From Tubiluchus corallicola (taxonomy: Eukaryota; Priapulida; Priapulimorpha; Priapulimorphida; Tubiluchidae): a DNA stretch of 64,000 bases. Shown piece by piece: positions 23,591 through 34,966 of this stretch. Within the stretch, counting starts at the first letter, position 1; each line of letters opens with the position of its first letter. The translations under genes were made by a program, and so were the position numbers. The DNA lies in contig JAQGDQ010000624.1 in the NCBI GenBank assembly GCA_030141605.1, forward strand, positions 1 to 64,000. The letters run 5' to 3'. The notes beneath the pieces are model-generated. The model was not told the origin of the DNA and did no database searches. It was given only the letters and a program-made list of their open reading frames with translations.

Positions 23591-24040
23591 TTCTGTTAAT
23601 ATGTTATGCTTGCTGTCTAACTGCATACACGCATACTTCAACTAAGTGGTCGAAAGGCAATTTTCCAAACGTCAATTTAAACAGTTCTCAGTTTATGAAC
23701 ATTATGATTTTAAAAATTCAGCACTGCACGTAAGTTATGCAATTATATAAAATTATGAAGCTATCACGAATCACATTTCTTTCAATCTGTACGCCATTGT
23801 GGCGCCCTCTGCTGTCATTTCGCAAAGTTGCACTTATACAAATTAACTTTGCAGCACTCAAGAGAAATCTAGATAAAACCGGGGTATTAATGATGGCGTA
23901 ATTTATCTTTTAAGATTTACCTGATAAACGCTTTGAAATACGAAGAAAAGGAAATTCGACTAATCGGATATAGTATATTGTCTGTGTGTGGCATAAATTT
24001 TGCATGAAACCTTTCGTGGATTTTGAAAACTTAAATTAGT

Positions 24041-24583
24041 TTAAAGGAAAGCCCAATACATCTGGGAAGTTAGACCTTTTTCAATATTTGGAGAAAATGT
24101 TAGAAGGATTTAATATTAAAAATTTGATAGGATCTCGAATATTTAGTAAAATCATTATAACGCTGCGATCATTTCACACTTGGACGCTTCCATTCTGAAC
24201 GCTCATTATCCACCAAATGACGTTATTCATGGACTGAAGAAAAGCAGCGGACTGTTAATCTCCGTCGAAAGTATAGAAAGCTTACAAAAAATAGATAGCT
24301 AACTTCGTGATATTTTTGTATCAACATTAGGTAAGCTGAAGAAGTTAGAATTAGTTTAAGCAGGGCGCGTTTACGGAAATGTCACGAAGTCCACCAATTA
24401 CGTCATAGTTTGCAAGTGAATGGCAGCTACCACCACGTCAAAAATAGACTTTATAGCGGTAGTATAAATCAACTTTATGCTTCACAGCAGTATTTTTGAA
24501 AAATGTCTTTGTTATAGTTTTCAAGTTTAAGTGATAACAGTAAAATAAACTCAACATGCTAAATGACATGTCCTTTCCTTTAA
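24041..24583. mobile_element. MITE family B, copy 3
   Basis: Both ends are well kept (TTAA-AGGAAAGCCC and gtcctttcct-TTAA). 543 bp, non-coding. Confidence 0.85.
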
Positions 24584-26770
24584 GGATTCCAACAACAACT
24601 TGATAATGAAGTTCAATTGTAGTGACTAATTATTATAAAGGTCAGTATACAAACTGTCAAAGTTAGCAGTCGTTTCACTCGTCTGCAAGCGGCTAAGTGG
24701 ACAGCAATTTTTGGGCCACCCACTAGGGCGGTAACAAGCATGGTGAATTCGAAAAATATGCTACACTAAATGCCTTCTTCTCACGTGACCTTGCACAAGG
24801 ATAAATCAAATAAAGCTTACAGTTCACCAAGATGTATTAAACTACTGCATAGAGAGTAATTTAAAACTCAGCGGGGTCGCGGAGAATGGCCGTTTTTTTC
24901 TTTACAACGTACCCATCGCAAAGCATCAGTGTCTTCACTCTTTCTATGATTTCAGTATAACCAGCCTCCATTTGAATGTTAGGCCGTTTTCACACGTTGA
25001 AATTCTTCAAAACCACAATTTCCACGTAGAACATCCATTGCGATGAATTACTACACCAGTTTATTGATTTTACACACTTCAACAATTCTTACAATTCTTC
25101 TGCCGACTCCATTACTTCTCTCTCTCAGTTTTACAACAACTTCACCACCCGAGCCACAACCTTATTAATAGAAGCACAGACTTTGTGTAAGCGCTGCAGG
25201 AATTACCTGTAATACACAGGTAACAGCTCAGGTATAAAACAGGTGTTATATTGTAATGAGCCAATCATTAAACACGCCGATCGTACTACAGGGCTTAATT
25301 AAGTTCACAATGAGTGAATACAACTGCTACCGAGAGAGAACCAATTATTGACTTATGGATATATGATCATTGTTAACGGTTGTCAGTAACCGTTAGTTTT
25401 TATTGTAGAGGCTTTGACTCTCCGTAAGGCTTTCTAGCAAAAACGGAAAGTTTGCAGAAGAAAGGAAGGAGTTCAAACGAGTTTGCGAGTTTAAAAAATC
25501 GTTTTCATAGATTATTTAGTAAAACCGAAAAACAAATATTAGCTGTTTCATCGTGTATATTTCTACACATCATTCTTTATTATTTTCAAAATTTTTTTGA
25601 TGATACATTAAAATGCAACACAGATTTACATGCTGTGAAATATGTGAATTATAAACAAACAAATACATATATTTACGTGCAAGCAAATAAGCAAGCAGAC
25701 GAACAAATGAACAAACAAAAAACAAATACATATATGCACACATACAAACAGGCCAACAAAAAACAAACAAGCATACATGCATAATGCAGACATACATTCA
25801 TAACCACATTTTATATGTTCTTTTATTTTATGCATACGAAGTAATAACGATTTGCATAACCATTCACAAAACGAGTGGTCACTCCAGGTGAGGGGGTTAC
25901 AGTAAGGGAGGGGGGGGGAAGATTTGAACATCATTTACGTATGAAACGACATTTCTTTATACAAATCGTGCATCAAGCACGGAGTAAAAGAACACTACTG
26001 TGTCACTGAGGTCATTAAACACCATGTTCGTGACAATTTTACATGACTCGTTAATGATGTGCGGATGAGGATGCCGAAGAGACGCCACAAAAGCGAAAAA
26101 TCTCACGACGGATAATGCAGAATCAGCAGTAGAAAATGCTTTCCAAAAGCCATCTTACTAAAACTTACAGACCATGACGCAAGGCATAATGAAATGTAGA
26201 AATGCATCTATCCAAGGATGGGCGTTCTTTGAAGATGTAGCAGCTCTTGAGCGCTCTTCAAAGAATGTCACACTCAGCACCCAATCTGGTTTCATTTAGA
26301 AAAGAGGAAAAGCCCGACGTCGGACAATTTCCGAAAAAATGTTGCAGCTCTAGTATCAAACTGTGAATTCCAGGTGTAGGTGGGGCGCAGGGCGCTCGCG
26401 ACAAAATCGCAGCGCGCCGCGAAAATCAAAAGTAGAAATTTTTACGACCCTTTTATAACTAAAGATATAAGCAGAGAGTACGCTCAAATTGTCAGAATAG
26501 GAAATCTTGTCCACCGCATTGCACAGAGATATTGCTTTTGCCACTGGCTTCACTGGCTTCATTTCTTTACTTGATGACGTGTGACAAGGAGAGAAATATT
26601 GTCACAAAGTAGCAGCATCTGTGACGGGAATTACAATAAAATGGCTAATATATCACCTCGGCAGAATTTTCACAGACTTGACTGCAAACCGAAAGAACTA
26701 TGATGAAATTACTTCAGTAATGACGATCAACTAGTACAGTAACTGATGAAATTCGACTTATTATTATATA
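24584..26770. other. Intron without recognised genes
   Basis: An A/C-rich stretch (aacaaac-type) at about 25655-25800 and a (G)n run at 25908-25917 were noted. Open frames here are low-complexity and were not called. Confidence 0.45.
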
Positions 26771-26800
26771 AGTACAAGTCAACATCATCACCATCGTCAT

Positions 26801-26832
<32 letters not shown>

Positions 26833-26941
26833 TCATCAAAACCATCACCATCATCATCGTTATCATCACCGTCACCGTCATCGTCACCATCACCATCACA
26901 TCACCATCACCACCACCACCAACACCATCATCATCATTATC

Positions 26942-26989
<48 letters not shown>

Positions 26990-27113
26990 CCACCACCACC
27001 ACCATCATCGTCATCACCACCATCGTCGTCGTCGTCACCACCATCGTCGTCGTTACCGCCGCCGCCACAACCACCGCCACCATCATCATCATCCCAATGC
27101 CATTGCCAAAAAC
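26771..27113. repeat. CAT/CAC trinucleotide array 1
   Basis: Long (ATC/ACC)n tract that would encode Ser, His or Ile runs in different frames; not coding. It ends with catcccaatgccattgcc and aaaaacaatgta. The second array ends almost the same way, so the two arose by duplication. Confidence 0.92.
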
Positions 27114-27146
27114 AATGTAGTTAGTTGTAAACAGTACAAAGTCAAT

Positions 27147-27313
27147 ATCATCATCACCGCTATCACCACCGCCGCCGCCGCCGGTGTCATCATCATCATC
27201 TTCACCATCACATCACTATCGTCACCATCACCATTATCATCATCATCATCATCATCACCATCACCATTACCACCACCACCACCACCACCACCACCATCGC
27301 CACCACCATCACT

Positions 27314-27372
<59 letters not shown>

Positions 27373-27412
27373 TATCATCCCAATGTTATTACCAAAAACA
27401 ATGTAAATATAT
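27147..27412. repeat. CAT/CAC trinucleotide array 2
   Basis: Partner of array 1, about 370 bp downstream. The shared 3' flank (atcccaatg, aaaaacaatgta) shows a segmental tandem duplication. Confidence 0.92.
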
Positions 27413-27948
27413 TACACTTACTACAGTTTCATTTCTAAACACAATGATGTAAATTGTAAATGTATTTTGCGTGTTGTAAATGTACTGCAGTTGCTGCAGT
27501 ATAACAGTTATTTACCAAGTAGAATATTTACAGTTGGGAACGCATTGGAAGTGTTAAATTATTACTAAACACAAAGCAGCTGTCTATTGTAAAAAAACGT
27601 TGTACAGTATTCCTTCTCCCTCTGTATTTAATTAATACAGAAAGCGAAACTAAGTGGCACAATGTTACAGTATTTCTTTAAGATGCCTTGTTGTACATTC
27701 ATGTAGAAAATGGGATTAAATACGCCAATAGAAATGCACAGTGTCTTCTTTCCGTCTCCATTCTCATGGCTTTTCAGGGTAATTAGACCTCAGAACTGCC
27801 CAGCTGAACCGCTTTCAAGTCAAAAATAAAGCAATCAAGCCAAGCGAGAGTAAAGGATGAACAAGGCAATTGGTGTACTTAGTCCTGAATACATGTTGCT
27901 GGCTAACGAACTTAGACGGCACGGAATTACAACGTAAATGACATTTGT

Positions 27949-28258
27949 CAGATTCTGAGAGTGATGTGCACACACGCTCGCTTGCTTCATCCGTGTGTTG
28001 CATACTGTTGCATACGAATGCACGTTAAACAGTTGCAAGCATCATCAGTAGTCAGTAGCATGCAACGCTTCTATATAAGTCCGGTATTGCCACACCTTTT
28101 ATCAGATTCTGAGAGTGATGTGCACACACGCTTGCCTGCTTCATCCGTGTGTTGCATACGAGCAGTCAAATGCGCGATAAACAGCTGCAGGCAGCAGCAG
28201 TAGCCAGCAGCATGCAAGATCTCTATATAAAAATGTGGTCTGGTACTGCCACAATCAT
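27949..28258. repeat. ~152-bp tandem duplication, each unit with a TATATAA box
   Basis: Two units share tcagattctgagagtgatg, tgcacacacgct and gcttcatccgtgtgttgc. TATATAA occurs at 28072-28078 and again at 28224-28230, at the same place in each unit. Promoter function is possible but unproven. Confidence 0.7.
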
Positions 28259-28445
28259 CCACAATAAGCGATAAGCAATGCAATAAAAACAGCTGGAGCA
28301 ACTAAGGAAACTGCTCCGAACTCAATGCTGGTTCAACGTCTTAATTGCAAGAATGTGTTTGATCTCAGTAATAAGTATCAGTCCCACCACGATCGTTTAC
28401 AATATCAGTTTCTGTGGTAGTTCCCCATCCATTTAAGAAAAAGCA

Positions 28446-28592
28446 CAGTGTTGCTTGACTATAGCCATTAAAAACATACGGTGATCACTCAGCTATCCAG
28501 TCTCTCCTGCCACAATTCTTTGCAATATAAAATTTTTGTGCTACTCTGCCATCCATTTAAGAGAAAACCAAGTGTTGCTTAACTGAAATCAT
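28446..28592 (-). repeat. Two short 5S-like fragments
   Basis: On the minus strand, GTCAAGCAACACTG near 28453 and AGTTAAGCAACACTTGG near 28577 resemble the 5S-derived SINE head. They are too short and diverged to be sure. Confidence 0.3.
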
Positions 28593-28928
28593 GTCTCGCA
28601 AGGCTGCATTTTGGATGTATGCAGTTGCACTCATAGGGTTAACCTTAACCCCTGTCATAGTCTTATTACATTACAGAGTGCTGGTTAGACGGATAATGTT
28701 TACCAAGCTTTTGAAACCAGTTACCAATTAATCATGCATTATGCTCAGTACTTCATACTCAATACGGGATTTAGTCACGACAGAGAATGACAAGTGCCTT
28801 TGATGTTCAATGTTCTGTTACTGTTTGTAAAGAGAAGCTTATTAAAAGGTTCAAGATGGAAACAAAAATCGAACAGGGAATATTAAACACAGAGTGTAAG
28901 AGGCACTGGAATGCAGAAATGTGTAGTT

Positions 28929-29294
28929 TATAAGCCTTTTCATAATTTCATTGTGCACACGCTCAGTTGCTGTAGGTCAAAGGTGAAGTGTGCCTTAACT
29001 ACAACAGTCATGCGACGTGTGGAGAAAGCAAAGCCGTCTGCCGCATCAGTTCAGTAACTTCACTTGTTTTACTTGGACTTTACTTAATTATGCATTAGTC
29101 TGTGCGTAGAGTGATTTATTAGCAGGATCTTGCTTGGGAACAAGAAAAAATGAACTAGAAAAGGCTATAGCTAGCTGTTATTACAATAGCATGAGCTGGA
29201 AAGCGTTGTCAAGTGTGCACAAAAACGTTGTCTGGTACACTTAACCTTTGACCTTTTCATGATCATCATCATTAGCTGGAACTGTGAAAAGTCT
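28929..29294. mobile_element. MITE family D, copy 1
   Basis: The left end AAGCCTTTTCATAATTTC pairs with the right end GGAACTGTGAAAAGTCTT. The copy at 37862-38254 is the same element in reverse. Internal match: ttacttaattatgcattagt and tgcgtagagtgattt. Both ends carry aggtcaaaggt-type motifs. Confidence 0.8.
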
Positions 29295-29423
29295 TCTTAA
29301 TGATTTTAACTTGAAAAACACATAACCCACTACTGTGGTAAGCAAAGCATACTATTAATGCTACAGAATTTTTAATCTTCAAAGAAAAACGAATCTAAGT
29401 AAAACGATTGCACATGTACTTAC

Positions 29424-29516
29424 AAGTCAGCACTGAAGGCGCGGGTTCGATTAGTCTTCTCGATGTCTTTTTTCTCTCTGTGACTCAGTTTCCTGGCTAG
29501 CCTCATCAAGCCACCC
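29424..29516 (-). CDS. ANKFN1: ANKFN1-like exon, basic helix-like segment
   Basis: Exon of 93 bp. The acceptor is gcacacag and the donor is ACTT|gtaagt, a consensus site. The single open frame reads GGLMRLARKLSHREKKDIEK and then TNRTRAFSAD. It is strongly basic and probably helical. It starts with one base and ends with two, which matches its neighbours. The following intron is about 15.9 kb, the longest in the model, and could hide further exons of length divisible by three. Confidence 0.7.
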
Positions 29517-29994
29517 CTGTGTGCAATGGTACAAAAACACCTTTAATTTTTAAACAGGTGCACACAACAAGGTACATGAAAGCAATGGAAACATTTACAT
29601 ATGTACAGAAATTTGAAGTGCAAAGAGGACAAACTGCACTTCTCACACTAGTCAAGAGCACCGTTCATACTGCACTAGGTCTTTTGCTTCAACGCACATT
29701 GTGTTTGCACATTGTCTTCCAAATTAAAATGGATTGAGTTCAAAATCAAAATTTCTGCTCAGGACTGTGAGAAGGACATGTGCTATATTTAATTACGTAC
29801 ATGTGTAAAATTACTATTATGCATGCTCGTAATTAAGTAATTTAGCTAATTAATTAACATTTGTTAAGTATTATCAAAATTACAACAATAAAATCACAAA
29901 AAAGCAAAATGCAGATCACTAGTCCACGATAACAAACAATAAATGTTCACGCCTTGTCTAGAGAATATCATATACGAAAACTATGAGTCATATT

Positions 29995-30577
29995 TTAATG
30001 ATTTTTCACATACTACCTCATTTAGAAGTACGTAAAAAGTATACATTTTAACACATATAATAATGCAAAAGCGCTTCTGATAATTAAGTAATAGGTTAAC
30101 TATTTAATAACGGTGGGCGACCCTAACTAACATCACAAATGAACATAATTTTCAACAGCACAAACATGATGAGCACATTGCACATGTTTGTGAAAGCGAA
30201 AATTAAAGTACATTGTTACTGTACAACATTCAGTGTAATATACAAAAACTCCATAAATTTTGAGTTTACTGCTGTGCTTATGCATGAACTCTCGAACGTG
30301 TACATTACATCACAGATGAACAATTCTGAACTGAGAGGTGCAGCACCTATTTTTTGTGCAAAGCGTTTGTGACATTCAGGCGCTAGTGCCCATCTAACTA
30401 ACAAATAGCAAAATGTATGTAACAGGCGAACTAGCCGCACAAATGCGAAATCACGTTCCTATGCTAATAATTTTTTCACGTACGCCATTTTTGAAAAAAC
30501 ACTATGTTCCCTTTTATTTCTTTATATGATAGATTGTTTTGAACTATAATTTAAGATGGGACCTGGTTTTCCTTTAA
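29995..30577 (-). mobile_element. MITE family A copy
   Basis: The right end is cctggttttcct-TTAA; the left end lacks the outermost ~15 bp. It matches the copy at 19268-19876 along its length. It ends 20 bp before the 30597 micro-exon. Confidence 0.7.
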
Positions 30578-30596
30578 ATTTTTAGTCCATAATCAC

Positions 30597-30643
30597 CTGT
30601 TTTCCTGGTCTTCTGGATCCATCATGACGTTCACTTGGAGTCT
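30597..30643 (-). CDS. ANKFN1: ANKFN1-like micro-exon
   Basis: Exon of only 47 bp. The acceptor is atgtttcag and the donor is AACAG|gtgatt. It encodes RLQVNVMMDPEDQEN plus a split Arg codon completed by the next exon. It starts in phase 0, as the upstream exon demands, and ends with two bases, as the downstream exon demands. The double phase match is the main support for so short an exon. It lies 20 bp right of the end of a MITE (29995-30577). Confidence 0.55.
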
Positions 30644-31004
30644 CTGAAACATGAAGGAAAGCAATGAGTCCAGGCACAGCTAATAGATCATTGCACAAAT
30701 TTGCAAATACAGTTACGGGAGCAGGTGGATTAGACATGAAGCAAAATGACTGATTCATCACGCGACAAAATAGGAAACAACTAATGTTCACAACATGTCG
30801 AATGGCTCGTGCAACATTTTGTAGTGGCTATTGTGAGGACAAATCCTTGGGATGCATTCTACTACAAGCAGAAACAACTGTCATTCAAAATTAGTGATGT
30901 TCCTGTAAGCGAACGCGTCAAATCGCTTGACACTTAAAAACATCTGAAAACTTATTTTAATGAAGATAATTCATTCCATATTCATCCTGTAGCTTAGCAG
31001 AAGT

Positions 31005-31690
31005 GTATTTGCGTCTCTTCTGTATGTCTTCTGGGTTGTGTGTCTTCTGTATGTCATCTGGTTTGTGAGTCTTCTGTATGTCATCAGGTTTGTGTTTCTT
31101 CTGTATGTCTTCTGGTTTGTGCATCTTCTGTATGTCTTCTGGTTTGTGTGTCTTCTGTATGTCATCTGGTTTGTGTGTCTTCTGTATGTCTTCTGGTTTG
31201 TGTGTCTTCTGTATGTCTTCTGGTTTGCGTGTCTTCCGTGTGGCACTTGGTTTGTTTCTTCTGGTTTGTGTCTTCTGTATGTTTTCTGGTTTCTGTGTCT
31301 TCCGTGTCATCTGATTTGTGTCTTTTCTGTCTGTCTTCTGGTTTATGTGTCTTCTGAATGTCTTCTGGTTTGTGTGTCTTCTGTATGTCTTCTGGTTTAT
31401 GTGTCTTCTGAATGTCTTCTGGTTTGTGTGTCTTCTGTATGTCTTCTGGTTTCTGTGTCTTCCGTGTTATCTGGTATTACTTTGCATCATCTCGTATTTC
31501 TGTAGTTGAGCAGAAATGTATTTGTGAGTCGTCGGTATGTTTTCTGGTTTGTGTGTGTTCTGTATGTCATCTGGTTTGTGTATCTTCTGTATGTGTTCTG
31601 GTTTATGTGTCTTCTATATGTGTTCTGGTTTGTGTGTCTTCTGTATGTTTTCTGGTTTCTGTGTCTTCTGTGTCATCTGGTATTACTTGC
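31005..31690. repeat. 27-bp minisatellite, two blocks
   Basis: The unit is tcttctgtatgtcttctgg then tttgtgtg. The main block is 31010-31480 and a second block is 31520-31690, separated by a shared gtattac, tgcatcat-type spacer. The unit is divisible by three, so several long open frames appear on both strands. These are artefacts. Confidence 0.93.
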
Positions 31691-32369
31691 ATTATTTTAC
31701 TAAATTGCCTATCGTGATATATTTTATTTTATTTTCACAATCCAACGATTTTTATGGTGCTCTAATTTTGTGTGCATCTGTTTTATATAATTTACAAACG
31801 AATTTAGGTTTTAAAGCTTACTGTGTTCTTATATAGATGATCTTTTATACTGTAATAATGCATTTGGTCTTCGTGCAAAAATGCATTTATGAATATTGGT
31901 GGACATATATGCATGGCAAGTCTGCCCTATAAATGGATATATTCACGGATATCTATATCCGTGCCTCAGGTTGTTACCGTAACCCACTTGAGAGATAGGA
32001 AAATCATGTTGTTATTCTAGCTGTGTCTGTTCTTTGTCAACTCTACACTTTCTAGCCCTGATTATTAAAGATCTGTTGCTATATAAATTTATTTCGTTGC
32101 TAGATGTTGTCAGAATTGCTGCTTATGACTTCCTAAACGCAGAGATGTTTGGTCAGATCTGTTTCTTTATTTTTTCCGGATAATCATAGAGGAGAATGGC
32201 TGCTTATAAACTGTAGTTTTCCCTCGAACCGCTTCTATGTGAAACCACTCATCAAAACCGCACATTAGTTACAAGAATTCCTGTTTTCTTGACTATTCAT
32301 ACCACTTGCGTTGTTTAAAGCGATCAATATAAAAACGACATCATTGAATCAGTTATATAAAAGTACTTA

Positions 32370-32905
32370 TGTTGGATAGGAGAATTATTGTGTATATATA
32401 AAGTTAAAACTAGATTTATTCTACTTTAAGGCTAATTACGAGTGTTCAGTAAGAACGTGGTCTTCCGTAGCTTATTTGTATAACGAATGACTTTAAAGCC
32501 AAGTGATTTTGTCCCGGCTCATTAAATACATAATCGCTTAATGCATGTGATATTATAAAAGTGCAGGCAGGGACTAGTTCCCTGGGAAAAAGCTGTCTGG
32601 TTCGTAAAATACTAGGTAGAGGTTTTCCCACACATATTACAAAGAGAATATCTTTGCAATGTCCTCTAAAGTACTAATATAGTACATAACTGTGCACAAA
32701 TTAAATAGATACTAATGAGTGTTATTGTAAATCAATGTGGGGTCTGATTTTGTATTTGCATCATGATGTTTTAATCAATATTTTATCTCTAGCTAGGAAC
32801 TACAGTGAAGATCAACATCTACTAATTTCTAATAATATGCTTTTCGAGAAGTTTCCTTTAGATACAAAAAAGCTTTCAGTTTGATTATATTAACATCCCT
32901 TTATC
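32370..32905. repeat. Dispersed ~530-bp repeat, copy 1
   Basis: Same order and orientation as 51330-51860. Shared blocks include gttaaaactagattta, ctactttaaggctaatt, actttaaagccaagtgatt, tctctagctaggaactaca and tgcttttcgagaag. No terminal repeats or coding frame were recognised. Confidence 0.85.
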
Positions 32906-33235
32906 TAATAGCCTGAGGTCACTGCTTAACATTGACCTAATAACTCGAGGTCATTATTTCATAATGACCTGATAAAATGAGCTACTTACTTAACCTTAAC
33001 CTGATATCTGAGGTCATTACTTAACCTTGACTTGATACCTGAGATTATTACTTAACTATGACATAATAACCTGAGATCATTACACAACCTTATCCTAATA
33101 ACCTGAGGTCATTACTTAACCTTGACTTGATAACCTGAGGTTATTACTTAAATATGATCTAATAATGACGTAATAACTTGAGCTCATTATTTGACTTTGC
33201 TTAATAACCTGAAATCATTACTTGACCTACCAAAA
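32906..33235. repeat. ~30-bp minisatellite rich in AGGTCA
   Basis: About eleven units of taacctgaggtcattact then taaccttgact. The unit holds AGGTCA and often TGACCT, nuclear-receptor half-site sequences. Confidence 0.85.
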
Positions 33236-34369
33236 TCTGCTTTATAGGATTCATGGTAAGTTATGTAAATTTTTTGTAAATTAAATTTATGCAATGAAAA
33301 TGATTTCAGTGTTGATTTACATAATTGATCTTATATTGGTTGATCATAAGAACACAAAGATGAAGAGAAAGAAGAAAAAGAAGAATGTAGTAGCAACCAG
33401 AAATGCATTATTCTACAGAACTGCTGATGCGGCAACTTAATGTAAACGAAGCCGTTTAACCTCACCTAAATCACAAGTGGAGTTCTCAAGGTCACTATTA
33501 AATATTTAATCTAATGAAGCCATGCAAAACCATTCTCCCCAGAGTTTGCACAACTCTCCGTCTTGTGTTCTCATCGTTTTCTCGTTACTCGTTAAATGAC
33601 AAATGAGTTTGGGAATTTTAGCGTGTGACTGGAATAATATAACGTTGAATTAATTAGACACGCTTGCCAGTCTCATCTTAATGAAGGACGACATTGATCT
33701 TGACGAAACAAATTCATTAATATCTTGGAAAAGAAAGTGTTTCCCTAAACGTACTTGTGAGATTTACAAACAGAACTGGTTGTGAAGTAAATTTGCAAAA
33801 TAAATTTCTGTGAGTACAAAAAATATCTAAAAGTTCTTTTGCAAAATAAAACACTAAACAGTTTAGGGTAAGAACCACCCCTCCAATGGCGAGTTCAAAC
33901 TAGCGACTTTTGTTTCGTGAGTTTTCTTTCTGACAGCAAACTCGCAAGTGCTTTATGACTTATTATCGAAAACGAAATTTTAAGCTCGTTTTGATTTATT
34001 GTGTAGTGTGAACGCTTCGGCCAGTTACCCTCGACACTGTTCACAATACAAAGAGAAGTGAAAGTCAGATTGCACTTATTTTCCAAGTTCGAACACATTT
34101 GTGAGTTCTTGTCAAGTGAACTTGGCAAGAAACAAAAAAGTCACAGCACTGGACGACGTAGGTGGAGCGTAATTTACAAGATGAGTATAATAGGATTAAT
34201 TGTGAGTGATAATAGGATTAAGTGAGAAATTGTAACTGAAGGCTATCTTGTGACCAGCTGAGACAGAGAAGACGAAGATTTTAAGATCATAAACAGGAGG
34301 AAACTACCGACGGTTATAATAAAAGATGAAATGCCTGACATCCACAATTCAAGAAAAACAGCTGGAAAA

Positions 34370-34725
34370 TGTCGGAGGTCATAATCACAGGGGACCTGTC
34401 TGAGGTCATAATCACAGGAGACCTACCTGAGGTCCTAATTATAGGGGACCTACCTGAGGTCATAATTACAGGGATCTACCTAAAGTCATAATCATAGGGG
34501 ACCTACCTGAGGTCAAATCACAGGGGACCTACCTGAGGTCATAATCATAGGGGCCTGCCTGAGGTCAGAATCAGGGGAACTGCCAGAGGTCATAATCACA
34601 GGGGACCTACCTGAGGTCATAATTACAGAGGATCTACCTGAGGTCATAATCACAGAGGAACGAACTCCCTGAGGTCATAATTAAAAGAGGAACTGCCTGC
34701 AGTCATATTAAGAGGGTAATCTGAG
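34370..34725. repeat. ~29-bp minisatellite with AGGTCA in most units
   Basis: About twelve units of ctgaggtcataatcacagg then ggacctac. AGGTCA is exact in most units, always on the plus strand. It lies 135 bp 3' (in gene sense) of the exon at 34860-34966. Confidence 0.88.
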
Positions 34726-34859
34726 GATAATATGAGGGTAATAAGAGGAGAATGTCGAAGGTCATAATTGGCAGAACACAATAGCAAAACAACTATAATT
34801 AATTTGCCTCGATTTTTATTATCTGAAACAAATTTTCAAACAAACAAAGAAACATTTAC

Positions 34860-34966
34860 CTGTTTCCCAGGGCTCTTGCTCAGTGCTGCAGCACTACTTC
34901 CCGTGGCATGTTCAGCTCCTGAATCAGGCTCGCTGTCGCCACTGCTGTCATTTTGTTTACTCGTGC
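34860..34966 (-). CDS. ANKFN1: ANKFN1-like exon, N-terminal low-complexity region
   Basis: Exon of 107 bp. The acceptor is cttgcag and the donor is CAG|gtaaat. Only one frame is open; it begins with two bases of a split codon and ends in phase 0. The 35 codons give a Ser/Asp/Gly/Ala-rich acidic stretch starting TSKQNDSSGDSEPDSG and ending SKSPGKQ, so it is probably disordered. It joins in phase to the 30597-30643 exon. It is the most upstream exon I can place with reasonable confidence. The codon before it is split with one base in an unseen upstream exon. Confidence 0.6.

Larger units (their letters stand above)
2897..34966 (-). other. ANKFN1: Gene body: ANKFN1-like (wide awake orthologue), 11 minus-strand exons, partial
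   Basis: This is a gene model built from eleven minus-strand exons, each with an AG acceptor and GT donor. Codon phases chain perfectly from 34966 down to 2897. The plus-strand exons at 1327-1416 and 2409-2528 continue the same frame, giving about 434 codons in total. The order is a Ser/Lys/Arg-rich N-terminal region, an ankyrin segment (ALFDAV... to ...IANGAREN), a linker, the motif WEWRAEIAKKM, then a complete FN3 domain with KVEWS and YYVRVYAGN. From family knowledge, this order (ankyrin, WEWR-type linker, FN3) is that of ANKFN1. The fly orthologue, wide awake, is a cytoplasmic adaptor in clock neurons that tunes GABA-A receptor function and sleep timing. The start codon and the long C-terminal part are not seen. 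The introns are full of repeats. Gene identity is confident; completeness at both ends is not. Confidence 0.85.

Noticed and set aside
26714-27438. Poly-His/Ser/Ile/Met frames
   Set aside because: CAT/CAC trinucleotide arrays. Every frame is open by composition.
31005-31840. Overlapping Cys/Val/Phe-rich and Thr/Lys-rich frames on both strands
   Set aside because: 27-bp minisatellite read in several frames. No initiation context or non-repeat extension.
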